From Faucicola mancuniensis (lineage in GTDB: Bacteria; Pseudomonadota; Gammaproteobacteria; Pseudomonadales; Moraxellaceae): a DNA stretch of 64,000 nt. The stretch spans positions 930,001-994,000 of the forward strand of contig NZ_CP171363.1 in NCBI RefSeq assembly GCF_046523945.1. Direction: 5' to 3'. The translations under genes were made by a program, and so were the position numbers. Position 1 is the stretch's first letter, and each line of letters starts with the position of its first letter. Below the pieces are notes generated by a model. The model made no database searches and was not told the origin of the DNA. It saw only the letters and a program-made list of their open reading frames with translations. This document shows, in pieces, positions 34,234 through 42,008 of the stretch.

Positions 34234-34245
34234 TTATTTTCAATC

Positions 34246-34294
34246 ATAATAACTACTAAAGGTAAAGGTTTTATTTTACTTTAGTAGTTATTAT
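34246..34294 (+). terminator. AT-rich hairpin terminator after copy 1
   Basis: A perfect 16-bp inverted repeat (ATAATAACTACTAAAG at 34246-34261 against 34279-34294) with a 17-nt loop starts 12 nt after the copy 1 stop codon. There is no strong T tract, so termination efficiency is uncertain, and the hairpin is nearly symmetric for both strands. Confidence 0.6.
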
Positions 34295-34322
34295 CAAATT
34301 ATATTTATGATGAGGTATCTAT

Positions 34323-35252
34323 ATGTGGAATGAAAATTTTTACGTCTTTCCACCAGAACTGTTTGATCCAAGAAAAAGTAATGATCCAACGAAATCGGTT
34401 CATCAGCAGCTTAGTATCACTACTGATACTAACTTACCTAATGCTATCCATGACATCATGAATAACGCCATCAAGGAATGGCTAACCCAAGAATCCTACA
34501 AAAAACTAAAAGATACAGATGCCATCAAAACTTATCAAGACATGTTAGAGGACTATAACCCTAACTTAAAAAAACTGCCGTATTATTATCTTGAATGGCA
34601 ACCTGGTATGAATTTTGATGTCAAAGTTTGGTTGGTACCTCGTGGTAATCAAATTGATAGACCTTCTGACTTAGATATTAAAAAGAATGAATATCCAGAT
34701 CCAGATAGAGGACTCATTTATCAAGGATTCCGTATAGATCCTCATCCAGGTATGGGATATGAAGGTAGAACAGATACACTTAAATTTACCTTGCCAATCG
34801 GTACATCTTTATCCATGCACGATATTTACATTGAACGTATTGCGAAGAAGAATGTCGATGGTATGGATGAGTTTATTAGCCTTCCAGTAGCCAGCGATCC
34901 TATCCAAGCTTGGCAAATTGGTACAGAAGATGTCATTTTGACCACTGCTAAAGCAATCCATATTTTCAGGAGCGTTGTTGAAAAGGAAAGTGATGCAGAA
35001 AATGCCCCTAATTTACGTAGAACTAAGCTCGTTAAATCGATTGAAAACTATCAATTGGGCAAAAATTCTGACAAGAAAAATATTGATATTCGTGGCTTTG
35101 CAACAAATCAAATTGCCTATACTGATGATGGCACGTTAGCCTTCATTATTAATATGACGGTAGGTAATGAAGTGTCCCGTCCACCGTGGATACCCTTGAA
35201 TAAAGCATTTGCTAACCTAAAAACTAGCAAATGTTTTCTAAAAATATCTTAG
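34323..35252 (+). CDS. Orphan variable-tail cassette of the giant exoprotein (truncated)
   Basis: A 309-aa ORF with a plausible ribosome binding site (GAGG about 7 nt before ATG). Its middle matches the variable domain after the repeat boundary in both giants: VKVWLVPRGNQID, DPDRGLIYQGF, SLSMHDIYIERIAK, AWQIGTEDVILT and AYTDDGTLAF correspond to copy 1 (about 23250-23700) and copy 2 (about 63140-63680), with copy 2 the closer relative. The first 90 residues are not recognisably shared. Homology stops at about 35160; the last 25 or so residues (from RPPWIPLNKAF) are foreign sequence and run through a terminator. It is either a silent cassette or the relic of a third gene; independent expression is uncertain. 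Confidence 0.65.
   Translation: MWNENFYVFPPELFDPRKSNDPTKSVHQQLSITTDTNLPNAIHDIMNNAIKEWLTQESYKKLKDTDAIKTYQDMLEDYNPNLKKLPYYYLEWQPGMNFDVKVWLVPRGNQIDRPSDLDIKKNEYPDPDRGLIYQGFRIDPHPGMGYEGRTDTLKFTLPIGTSLSMHDIYIERIAKKNVDGMDEFISLPVASDPIQAWQIGTEDVILTTAKAIHIFRSVVEKESDAENAPNLRRTKLVKSIENYQLGKNSDKKNIDIRGFATNQIAYTDDGTLAFIINMTVGNEVSRPPWIPLNKAFANLKTSKCFLKIS
35202..35237 (+). terminator. Hairpin terminator of a lost gene
   Basis: AAAGCATTTGCTA (35202-35214) pairs with TAGCAAATGTTTT (35225-35237): 13 pairs with one G-U and a 10-nt loop. In another frame the sequence just before reads STVDTLE and then TAA at 35201-35203, a normal gene-end layout. This suggests the orphan cassette is joined to the 3' end of an unrelated, otherwise deleted gene. 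Confidence 0.5.
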
Positions 35253-35303
35253 CTTATTATAAATCAAGTTCATTCATAACTCTCAATTAATCATATATTT
35301 TTC

Positions 35304-36114
35304 TCATTTAGACAATTTTGAACATTTCAGCAATTTCCGCTTTTTTCTGTTACCATAACGCCACACATACTCAGGTATCTTCCCATCGATACCTTGATGT
35401 GGACGGCAGTAATTATACCAATATACAAATCTATGCAACATCTGTTCAAACTGAGAATTATTTTGAAAACGATACAATCGTAAAATAGATTTTAACGTAC
35501 CAAATAATCTCTCGATTCGCCCATTACACCAAGGAGAAGCCTTTGGTATTGGCTGATGTACGACATTAACAGATTTTAAAAAGCTCTTAAAAATTCGGCT
35601 ATTAAATATCGCTTCATTGTCTGTACGGATTTTATTAGGTTTACCATATTTTGCCATTGTTAGACATAGTAAAGACAATATCATCTAACTAGATTTTTGT
35701 TTTAGTGGTATCAGTCCCAATACTTTTCGAGAGCCATGGTCTAGAATCCCCAAAAAGCAATGTTGATATGATTATCGAGGGTGTAAAAGCTCAAATCAAT
35801 TGCCCATATATCATTAACTGCCGTTTGATAGGGTGGGGTTTGTTTAATCTTGCGTCGTTGTTGCATAATTTCATATTGATGTTTTTTAATGATATTTGCA
35901 ACATAGCTTTTACTAACGCTTTGATGTTGATGGCGTTGGTTAAATGTTATAGCAATTCTACGACATCCTGCATTTTTACCCATGATAGCTTTGAGATGGA
36001 TTATTTCGTCTTTAACCCATTGCGGTTTTGGTTGAGTAAATCTTTTTGTTGGGGGCTGGTGGTTTTTTTCTACGGTAGTGGGAGGTATGATGAACTGTTG
36101 ACGTACTAGTAATT
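35304..36114 (-). pseudogene. Remnant of an rve-type (IS3/IS481-like) DDE transposase
   Basis: Read on the minus strand from the IS5-family element downwards. Pieces 35741-35983 and 35304-35684 join into one integrase-core protein: WAIDLSFYTLD (first Asp), IRTDNEAIFNS (second Asp), SPWCNGRIERLFGTLK (Glu), WYNYCRPHQGIDGKIPEYVW. Between them are a frame shift in a G/T run near 35741 and a TAG codon near 35685 where Trp is likely. The N-terminus is missing: the frame is closed by a stop at the IS5 edge and does not resume beyond it. I could not identify terminal inverted repeats, so the exact family stays open. Non-functional. Confidence 0.75.
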
Positions 36115-37016
36115 AGACCTCTTTCCAAACTAACCCAACTCGAAATTATAAATGGCACAAATCAAATTAACCCTTAAGCCAAAGCGTTTTCTGCGATTAC
36201 GATAACGACAGGCTAGGATTTTAAAACGTTTGATTTTGCCGATAACATGTTCATTGGTTACCCGTTCAGAAGCTAATTCTCGATTGGCTTGTTTGTCAAC
36301 TTTAGATAGTGGATTAAGCTTGGTTTTCTTTTTTGGGAATTTGCTATTGGCATGGTGTTTGTGTATGCCTTGATAGCCCGAATCTACTTGGATTAAGATA
36401 CTAGGCTTTATACGCATTTTTGAGTATTGGTAAAGTTTAAAGTCATGGGTTTTACCTTTGCTAAAATGGGTACAAAGTATTTTTTTGCTGTTTTTATCGA
36501 CAACGATTTGTGCTTTTAAGGTGTGGTGTTTCTTTTTACCTGAGTATTGCCTGCGTTGCTTTTTTTGGGTCGCTCACAAGGTACTTCGGTTGCGTCTATC
36601 AGTACGGTTTCAAGGTTTGGGTCTTGCCATAAAGCCTTTTTGCTAGGTAGGGCAAAGTCTTTGTGGGCTATCAGTATGCTTTCTACCCATTTGATGGTTT
36701 TACAGACAGCACTTTCACTGATACCAAAGTCTTGCCCTAGGTGAAATTGGGTGCGATATTCTCGGTAGTAACTCAAAGTCAGCATGAGCTTGTTTTCTAG
36801 GCTGATTTCATTTTTCCTGCCACCTTTTTTGTGTTGTTCGTTGTATGCTTCTTGTAGTATGGTGAGCATATGAGTATAGGTACTTCTTTGGATGCCAAAG
36901 TAGCGTTTAAATTGTGCGTCACTGAGTTTTTCTGCTTGTTCGGGTATCATGCTTTTGCTGTTTTTTCTAAAAATCAGTATTATACCAAATCACTATTAAG
37001 GTTTGGAAAGAGGTCT
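36115..37016 (-). mobile_element. IS5-family insertion sequence, 902 bp, complete
   Basis: Bounded by perfect 16-bp inverted repeats: AGACCTCTTTCCAAAC at 36115-36130 and its reverse complement at 37001-37016. It is flanked by a 3-bp direct repeat ATT (36112-36114 and 37017-37019), so it inserted intact and has not rearranged since. The site is the junction between the rve-type transposase remnant and the mobA fragment, so that junction is older than this insertion. Confidence 0.88.
36130..36950 (-). CDS. IS5-family transposase, two overlapping frames (likely -1 frameshift)
   Basis: ORF A (36516-36950) has an N-terminal helix-turn-helix-like part (FKRYFGIQRSTYTHMLTILQ; LGQDFGISESAVCKTIKWVE) and the first catalytic Asp (VLIDATEVPCERPKK). 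The rest lies in the -1 frame, ending with ORF B (36130-36417): HFSKGKTHDFKLY, VDSGYQG (second Asp) and ERVTNEHVIGKIKRFKI (Glu). ORF A stops shortly after a run of A (GTAAAAAGAAAC); slipping back one base there reads KKKHHTLKAQIVVDKNS into ORF B. IS5-family members of this type commonly use such a frameshift, though a miscalled A run cannot be excluded. Confidence 0.85.
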
Positions 37017-37017
37017 A

Positions 37018-38653
37018 TTGCCACAAAATGTTAAAGACACACTGGCTGACATTGATAAGAAGCTGACTACCGCCTTTATGAATGAGACGGTCAATAACCG
37101 AGATGATATCATTCGTTATCTATCTGAGCATTACGCCATCACCGCCATCAAAAACCAATCCATGTCGATAAAAAATCCGCATGGGGGCAGCCGTCCCATT
37201 CGGTTGCAAGGTGCGTTTTATGAAAAAGCCTTTGAATCTCGGGGAACTCTCGGAGAAGAATTTGACCAAACAAAAAACCATCGAAGACACCGTGACAGCC
37301 CAGATAACGAGCGAATTTCAAAGCTTAAAGCAGATTATCAGCGACTCTGTGAAAAGCGAAGTGCAGAACTCACTAAACGCTTTAAGCCAAGAGCTAACAA
37401 GCAGTCAGCGTTTGGACGTAGCAAAGATAACCGAGCTACAAAAAAACACTTGTTTCACGTATCGACCAACTGGTCACATTCGAGCCCCTTTCAGAGACTT
37501 TAACCCATATTTCTACAACTTTAGACAACGAGCAACAAGCCTTAAAGACGTTGGCGGAGAAAATCGAAACGACGTTACAAGAGCAAATCCAGCAGACCGA
37601 AGTGCAATTGTTGAGTCAAATCGAGCAAGTGCAAACCAGCTTAAACCAACAAGCGAACCAAGTCCAGTCGGACTTAGCGGCACAAATGGACAACCAACAC
37701 CAGCAGTTTCAGGGTTTGATGACAGCCCAAGACCAGTATTTAAAGAAGGTACGGCATCAATTTCTTCTGGTGAAGAAGCTGCCACTCACGTTTTCGATCA
37801 TCCTATGCTGTCTGCTACTACTTTCACTGGGCGTGAATCCCACCGTACTTTTCAAGTGGGGGATTTGGAGCAACTTTATGATAGCGATGATAGGTATCAT
37901 GGTCTTTATCTTGGTGGTATGGGGGATATACTTGGCGTATCAGAACATTCAAAATCAGGAGGATTAGGCTATGCTACCCAAACATCCCAATCAGCTATTA
38001 CAAACCACATTGGACAAGCTGTCACACGAGCTACATGCCAACATGGACAATTATCTCCTACAAATGAAGGCAGAGCAACAAGCACTCATCAACGACGCCC
38101 TATCACAGTTAATACCGAGGTTATTGACCAAGCTTATGCCGATTATCGAGCAGGAAGTCAAAAATCAGAATCAGCCGATGCTGACCCAAGTGGAAGCTTA
38201 CTTGAACGAATTAAAGACCACCAATCAACAACAGTTAAAAATGCTCAAATCAGGCAGAGAAGAATATCAAGGCTTACAGACCAAGATACAATCAGCCTTG
38301 AGCCAATTAGACAGCATACAATCCACCAACGACAGCGAAATCGAAAAGTTGCTCACGCACTTACAAACACAAATAACCACCTTAGCAAACTCACAACAGT
38401 CTATGACGAGCAAACAAACCGATTTATCCAACTCAATCAGCGAGCTAGAAAAGTTACAAGCGGCTATGGCGACCACGCTCAGCGACTTCACAACTCAACA
38501 AACCAACTTAAATCAAGCATTGGCGTTATTTCAGACCTTGCTAAAGCCCTAATCGAACCGTTTAAACAGTTGTTCACTAAGGTAAAACAACAAATCGTGG
38601 GATACGCCAAAGCAGGCATCTTGCATGAAGTCGATGCCAATGGCAAACAATAG
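37018..38653 (+). CDS. mobA: MobA relaxase, C-terminal part (5' truncated by older deletion)
   Basis: The frame from 37018 encodes RDDIIRYLSEHYAIT, QSMSIKNPHGGSRPIRLQGA and FYEKAF, typical of the region C-terminal to the catalytic domain in ColE1-type (MOBP/HEN) MobA. With one A removed from the seven-A run at about 37440 the frame continues to 38653, giving 544 residues (1635 nt). The relaxase catalytic Tyr and HEN motifs would be upstream and are missing, so it cannot nick oriT. Two other genes lie wholly inside it in another frame, as mobB and mobD do in ColE1. The IS5 element abuts its 5' edge. Confidence 0.7.
37220..37967 (+). CDS. mobB: MobB-like membrane mobilisation protein, nested in mobA
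   Basis: Starts MKKPLNLGELSEKNLTKQ at the ATG at 37220. The same A-run correction at about 37440 that restores mobA also restores this frame (ELQK joined to TLVSRIDQLVTFEP), giving 248 residues (747 nt). The N-terminal two thirds are Gln/Glu-rich coiled coil (TTLQEQIQQTEVQLLSQIEQ); near the C-terminus are two hydrophobic spans (FSIILCCLLLLSLGV and FMIAMIGIMVFILVVWGIYL). ColE1-type MobB is a small membrane-associated accessory of the relaxosome encoded within mobA, which fits both position and topology. It may still be expressed although the relaxase is truncated. Confidence 0.65.
37971..38552 (+). CDS. Coiled-coil protein nested in mobA (mobD position)
   Basis: A 193-aa ORF starting three nucleotides after the MobB-like stop, preceded by an AGGAGGATTAGG-like ribosome binding site (about 37957-37967), and lying entirely inside the mobA frame. 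It is Gln/Leu/Ser-rich with long heptad-like stretches and no membrane span or catalytic motif. By position it corresponds to ColE1 mobD, but I see no sequence feature that proves this. Strong Shine-Dalgarno spacing and immediate coupling to the upstream gene support real translation. Confidence 0.65.
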   Translation: MLPKHPNQLLQTTLDKLSHELHANMDNYLLQMKAEQQALINDALSQLIPRLLTKLMPIIEQEVKNQNQPMLTQVEAYLNELKTTNQQQLKMLKSGREEYQGLQTKIQSALSQLDSIQSTNDSEIEKLLTHLQTQITTLANSQQSMTSKQTDLSNSISELEKLQAAMATTLSDFTTQQTNLNQALALFQTLLKP

Positions 38654-38656
38654 CCC

Positions 38657-38797
38657 ATGAGCCAGCAACAGGCAACATCCTATGTGGACAGTCACCCGTA
38701 TGACTTGTCAGGCTATGCCCAATTAAAACTGACCGCAGAAAAACTGGAACAAGATAAAGCGTTGAGACATCAACCGTCTAGGGGATTTGGGAGATAG
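38657..38797 (+). CDS. Small ORF after mobA, 46 aa, unknown
   Basis: Begins MSQQQATSYVDSHPYDLSGY four nucleotides after the mobA stop codon and ends QPSRGFGR. It is in the same frame as the end of mobA and could also be the distal part of it after an authentic stop. No strong ribosome binding site is visible. I do not recognise a family; the tight spacing suggests translational coupling within the mob operon. Confidence 0.4.
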   Translation: MSQQQATSYVDSHPYDLSGYAQLKLTAEKLEQDKALRHQPSRGFGR

Positions 38798-38816
38798 GGG
38801 TAGAGTGATTGGACAA

Positions 38817-39011
38817 TTAACGAAACAAATCCCGCTGTTTGTTATCCGCCAAATACTTTTTAATCAGCTCACGAATCACAAAAGACTGGGAATAGTCTTT
38901 TTCAGCACACACCCGTTTAAATTCATTGACCAAGTTCTCATCAAGACGTACCGTTAAGGCGACGGATTTTTCATCGGTTGGCTTTTTAGGTGTTGTTTGG
39001 TTATCCGTCAT
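38817..39011 (-). CDS. Ribbon-helix-helix (CopG/Arc-like) DNA-binding protein
   Basis: A 64-aa protein with a polar N-terminal tail (MTDNQTTPKKPTDEKSVA) and then a classic RHH fold: beta strand ALTVRLDENLV, helix NEFKRVCAEKDY, and helix SFVIRELIKKYLADN. Such proteins on small plasmids act as copy-number or mobilisation regulators, partition proteins or antitoxins. It overlaps the upstream gene by 11 nt, so the two form one transcript, convergent with the mob genes. The palindrome at 39329-39342 upstream of the operon is a candidate operator. Confidence 0.75.
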   Translation of the reverse strand: MTDNQTTPKKPTDEKSVALTVRLDENLVNEFKRVCAEKDYSQSFVIRELIKKYLADNKQRDLFR

Positions 39012-39303
39012 TGCTTAATCCCTGTAAATAGTTCACCGAAGAATCAAGGTTTTCATGCAGTCGCCACACATCCCCGCCTTGTTCCATAATCAGGCGTAGA
39101 ATCTGAGCTTTTTCAGCCTCACTAAAATCCTGAAAATGTTGTGGGATGACACCGTGATACCAGTTAATCGCCCCTGTATCTTTATCAAAACAAGAAACAG
39201 TCACGATATAAACAAAGCCATTTAACCCATAACTGCGGTGGACTTGGCAAAGACAGCGTTTGTCGTCATCATCAAAAATTGAGGCGGCGGTTTCGACTCG
39301 CAT
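39001..39303 (-). CDS. Unknown 100-aa protein, first gene of RHH operon
   Basis: Starts MRVETAASIFDDDDKRCLCQ; acidic, with aromatic patches (GLNGFVYIVTVSCFDKDTGA, INWYHGVIPQHF) and a C-terminal helix (EAEKAQILRLIMEQGGDVW). No family recognised. It precedes the RHH gene with an 11-nt overlap, an arrangement seen in toxin-antitoxin pairs and in plasmid regulatory pairs, but no nuclease or gyrase-toxin motif is visible and the order (RHH second) is the less common one. Confidence 0.6.
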   Translation of the reverse strand: MRVETAASIFDDDDKRCLCQVHRSYGLNGFVYIVTVSCFDKDTGAINWYHGVIPQHFQDFSEAEKAQILRLIMEQGGDVWRLHENLDSSVNYLQGLSNDG

Positions 39304-39328
39304 GGTGATTTTCCAAAAGTTATTTATC

Positions 39329-39342
39329 AGTATTGCAATACT
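39329..39342. promoter_or_regulatory. 14-bp perfect palindrome, candidate operator of the RHH operon
   Basis: AGTATTGCAATACT is its own reverse complement and lies 26-39 bp upstream of the minus-strand start at 39303. On the minus strand it overlaps a weak -10-like TAGTAT with a TTGCAT -35-like hexamer 18 bp before it. RHH proteins bind short palindromes of this kind and autoregulate; this pairing is inferred from position. Confidence 0.4.
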
Positions 39343-39490
39343 ACGATAAAGTGCAGTACAAATGCAATATGGTATTTTTTATTGGTGATGGCATGAAAGT
39401 CGCATCTTTAAACTTTATACTTATAGTCTATAAAGCTGAAAATCATGATTTGTTATATGCTGTTTTATTGACAAGTTAATATACAGAAAT

Positions 39491-39515
39491 AGGGGCTTTT
39501 TGCCCCTGTTTTTTT
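39491..39515 (+). terminator. Rho-independent terminator
   Basis: AGGGGC, a five-T loop, GCCCCT, then a T tract (TGTTTTTTT). A compact GC stem with a T tail makes this a convincing plus-strand terminator. No plus-strand gene lies directly upstream, so it probably belonged to a plasmid transcript or shields copy 2 from read-through. Confidence 0.7.
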
Positions 39516-39755
39516 GCCAAAAATGGCTAAATCTTGCTTTTCTGCGTCAAAAACTTGCTTGATAGAATGACTATCAATCTGCGTTTTTTCCTTGAAAAGC
39601 GGGCGATTTATCTCATTTTTGCCTAAAAAAATTAATCATGAACAGGTTCTAAGATATTTCAATCAATAGCCTCAAGAATTTTTAGAGAGTGACTACGCCA
39701 ATAAAAAACAAAAACAACATTTCATAAAATAAAGCTGACGAACCGATAAAAATAT

Positions 39756-39784
39756 TAGATAAAAGTATTGTATTTGAGTATAAT
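39756..39784 (+). promoter_or_regulatory. Sigma70-like promoter of giant exoprotein copy 2
   Basis: A perfect -10 TATAAT at 39779-39784 with a 17-bp spacer to TAGATA at 39756-39761 (four of six matches to TTGACA). A start near 39791 would leave a leader of about 34 nt before the ATG at 39825. Confidence 0.55.
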
Positions 39785-39811
39785 GTTGACTAATACTATG
39801 TTTAAATCCTT

Positions 39812-39817
39812 AAAGGA
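39812..39817 (+). promoter_or_regulatory. Ribosome binding site deciding the copy 2 start
   Basis: AAAGGA ends 7 nt before ATG 39825, the best-spaced Shine-Dalgarno in the region. This favours MSAKSPKHNKKTKK as the true N-terminus over the in-frame ATG at 39798 or the earlier codon at 39768, which lies upstream of the -10 box. Confidence 0.7.
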
Positions 39818-39824
39818 ACCGTTC

Positions 39825-42008
39825 ATGTCAGCTAAATCACCTAAACACAATAAAAAAACTAAAAAAAATGTGATTAAAAACGAAAACCTATGGCAATTAG
39901 AAGCATTGGAACCCAAGCTTTTAATGTCAGCTGACTTAATGCCTGGGGTGCAAGACATACAGGGTAGTATTGAACAGCCGGGGGAGGAGGATGTTTATGA
40001 ACTGGTGATTACTGAAACCAGTAAACTGTTCTTTGACGGGGTGCAAGGCAATAACATTAATTGGCAGCTTGATAGTATTGTCAATAACGAGCCAGTTAAT
40101 CAATTTAGCTCACAAGCGTTAACGGGTAGCTCAGATAAATTTAAGGTATTAACCCCAGGGACTTATCGTTTAACAGTGGACGGTAATAACCAAACGGTTG
40201 ATAATTATAAATTTAGAATTTTAGGTGAGCAAGCGGCAGAGACATTAACAACAAATCAGGCGGTCACAGGGGAATTAACAGGCAGTAATCAGGCAAAACT
40301 GTTTCGTATCTCAGTGAGCAAAGGCGATAGTTTATTTTTTAAAGGTGATGCCACAAATCAAGGTCAATGGTCATTATTTGACAATCGTGGCAATCAGGTG
40401 ATTAATAACGGTTATCTAACTAACGATCATGGTGTGCTTACGGTTAATGAGGATGGCGATTATTGGTTGTCGATTGAAGGGGCACCCAATACTGAAAAAA
40501 GCAATTATAACTTCACATTGTATCAACAAGCCAAGCAAGCACCTATTACAACCACATTAACCACCTTAAATTCTATTCAATTTCAACCTGGCGGTCAGTA
40601 CGTTTATGATATCACATTAGAAAATACTGGGTTATTGGCGTTAGATTTCCTAATACAACCGGATAGCGGTATTAGTTGGAGCGTGGTCAACAAGATCACC
40701 AATCAAAACGTGCTTCTAAATAGCCGTGAGGCAATCTTATCGCTAAACCAAGGTGAGTATCGTATTACATTGTCCAATAATGGTCGTTTTACTGGGGAGA
40801 ATCAATTACGCCTATTAGCCGCTAGTCAAAATGATAACTTTGTAGCACTGCCATTAAGTTTTGATTATACGCCAGAAACCAGTTACCAAGCCCAGCTTAA
40901 AGCCATTCATGTCACAGAGCCAGGTAACTATACTGTTGATACTCAGGATAAAACTTATAACTATAGTTTATATGATAAGTATTATCACCTAATTACTAAA
41001 ACCACGCTGAGTGATAGCAACAGTATCATTAACTTACCGAAAGGCGATTTTTATCTTTGGCTTGATCCACAGCTAGCAACGACTGTGTCTTATACCCTTA
41101 ATATCAGTCGACAGTCAGAACAACCTGTCGTTGCAGAAACTAACCCTGTGGTTAACTCACCATTAGTACTAAATACTACCACCACAATTAACGGTATTAA
41201 TGGCTATAAAACGACTAGTTATGCCTTAAATGTGACTGATACAAGTTACCTTTCTTTAAACTTGTATTATTACATTTCAGCAGAAATCTATGACAGCAAT
41301 AATCAATTGGTTCAATCGTTGGCAGGTGCAACAAACCATAAGATTTTATTGGAAAAGGGCAGTTACACCGTTAAATTTAACACGTATTACTATAATACAA
41401 ATTACACAGCCTATTTAAGTCCTATTCAAACCTTAACCCCTAACCAAGCGGTTAGTATTGCGCCTGAGAGCGTGACTCAACCCCATTTCTTAGCGGTCAA
41501 CTTGGTGGCTGGTCAACGTTATGCTATCTCTGCGACCCCTTCTAATAATATTAGTAACTCTATTAATGTTAATCTGTATGATAATAACCAATTGCTTCAA
41601 AGTGGCAATGCCTATCAGAGTCGAAATGGGCACTGGTACGACCAGAATATGGTCTTCATTGTGCCACATGATGGGGTTTATTACCTTGAGGTGCCTGCAC
41701 ACAGTACGGAAACCCATACTTACTCATTACAAACAGGCACTATAACTAACGTCGCATATGAAATTGGTAATGCGTATCAAGGTGGGGATTTTAATTATCA
41801 GGATCAAATTAATCACCCCTTTGAGATTACCCAAGCGGATAAATATCTATTATCAAACTATGTAGATGCTAATAGTTATATGGTAATGAAGCTAATGGAT
41901 AGCGATGGTAAGGTTACTGATATTAGTAATCAGACGCAACTAATAGATTTAGCGGCAGGTCACTACACGCTTCAAGTCAATAAAACTGCCAATCGAAGTG
42001 GCGCCTAG
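39825..42008 (+). CDS. Copy 2 segment 1: N-terminus, LEPR-XLL motif and PPC-like repeats
   Basis: About 727 codons from the preferred ATG. The N-terminus is Lys/Asn-rich, without a hydrophobic signal peptide, and is followed by the LEPR-XLL motif and the PPC-like array. It reads through the T run that breaks copy 1 (six T at 40335-40340). The frame is lost at about 42002, where GGCGCC replaces the GGCAGCC of copy 1 (one base missing at a GCAGC site), giving a spurious TAG at 42006. Confidence 0.85.
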   Translation: MSAKSPKHNKKTKKNVIKNENLWQLEALEPKLLMSADLMPGVQDIQGSIEQPGEEDVYELVITETSKLFFDGVQGNNINWQLDSIVNNEPVNQFSSQALTGSSDKFKVLTPGTYRLTVDGNNQTVDNYKFRILGEQAAETLTTNQAVTGELTGSNQAKLFRISVSKGDSLFFKGDATNQGQWSLFDNRGNQVINNGYLTNDHGVLTVNEDGDYWLSIEGAPNTEKSNYNFTLYQQAKQAPITTTLTTLNSIQFQPGGQYVYDITLENTGLLALDFLIQPDSGISWSVVNKITNQNVLLNSREAILSLNQGEYRITLSNNGRFTGENQLRLLAASQNDNFVALPLSFDYTPETSYQAQLKAIHVTEPGNYTVDTQDKTYNYSLYDKYYHLITKTTLSDSNSIINLPKGDFYLWLDPQLATTVSYTLNISRQSEQPVVAETNPVVNSPLVLNTTTTINGINGYKTTSYALNVTDTSYLSLNLYYYISAEIYDSNNQLVQSLAGATNHKILLEKGSYTVKFNTYYYNTNYTAYLSPIQTLTPNQAVSIAPESVTQPHFLAVNLVAGQRYAISATPSNNISNSINVNLYDNNQLLQSGNAYQSRNGHWYDQNMVFIVPHDGVYYLEVPAHSTETHTYSLQTGTITNVAYEIGNAYQGGDFNYQDQINHPFEITQADKYLLSNYVDANSYMVMKLMDSDGKVTDISNQTQLIDLAAGHYTLQVNKTANRSGA

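Larger units (their letters stand above)
39304..39824. other. Intergenic region upstream of copy 2
   Basis: About 520 bp of AT-rich sequence without a supportable gene. It contains the palindrome at 39329-39342, a rho-independent terminator at 39491-39515, a small hairpin TTGATAG/CTATCAA at 39559-39577, and the promoter and ribosome binding site of copy 2. Whether the same sequence precedes copy 1 cannot be seen, because copy 1 is cut by the window edge. Confidence 0.7.

Noticed and set aside
1..34233. RTX toxin assignment
   Set aside because: No GGxGxDxLx nonapeptide repeats are seen in any frame; the size and calcium-binding-type modules alone do not justify it.
37181..38653. A single novel 490-aa protein in this frame
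   Set aside because: Its first part is the MobB-like N-terminus and the remainder is the mobA C-terminus; the join is created by the A-run indel near 37440.
38817..39303. Toxin-antitoxin module
   Set aside because: The RHH protein would fit an antitoxin, but the partner shows no known toxin motif and the gene order is atypical, so I describe it only as a regulatory pair.
39559..39577. Hairpin TTGATAG/CTATCAA as terminator or recombination site
   Set aside because: The stem is only 7 bp, the T run is displaced by about 5-8 nt, and it does not match a XerCD dif layout; too weak to call.
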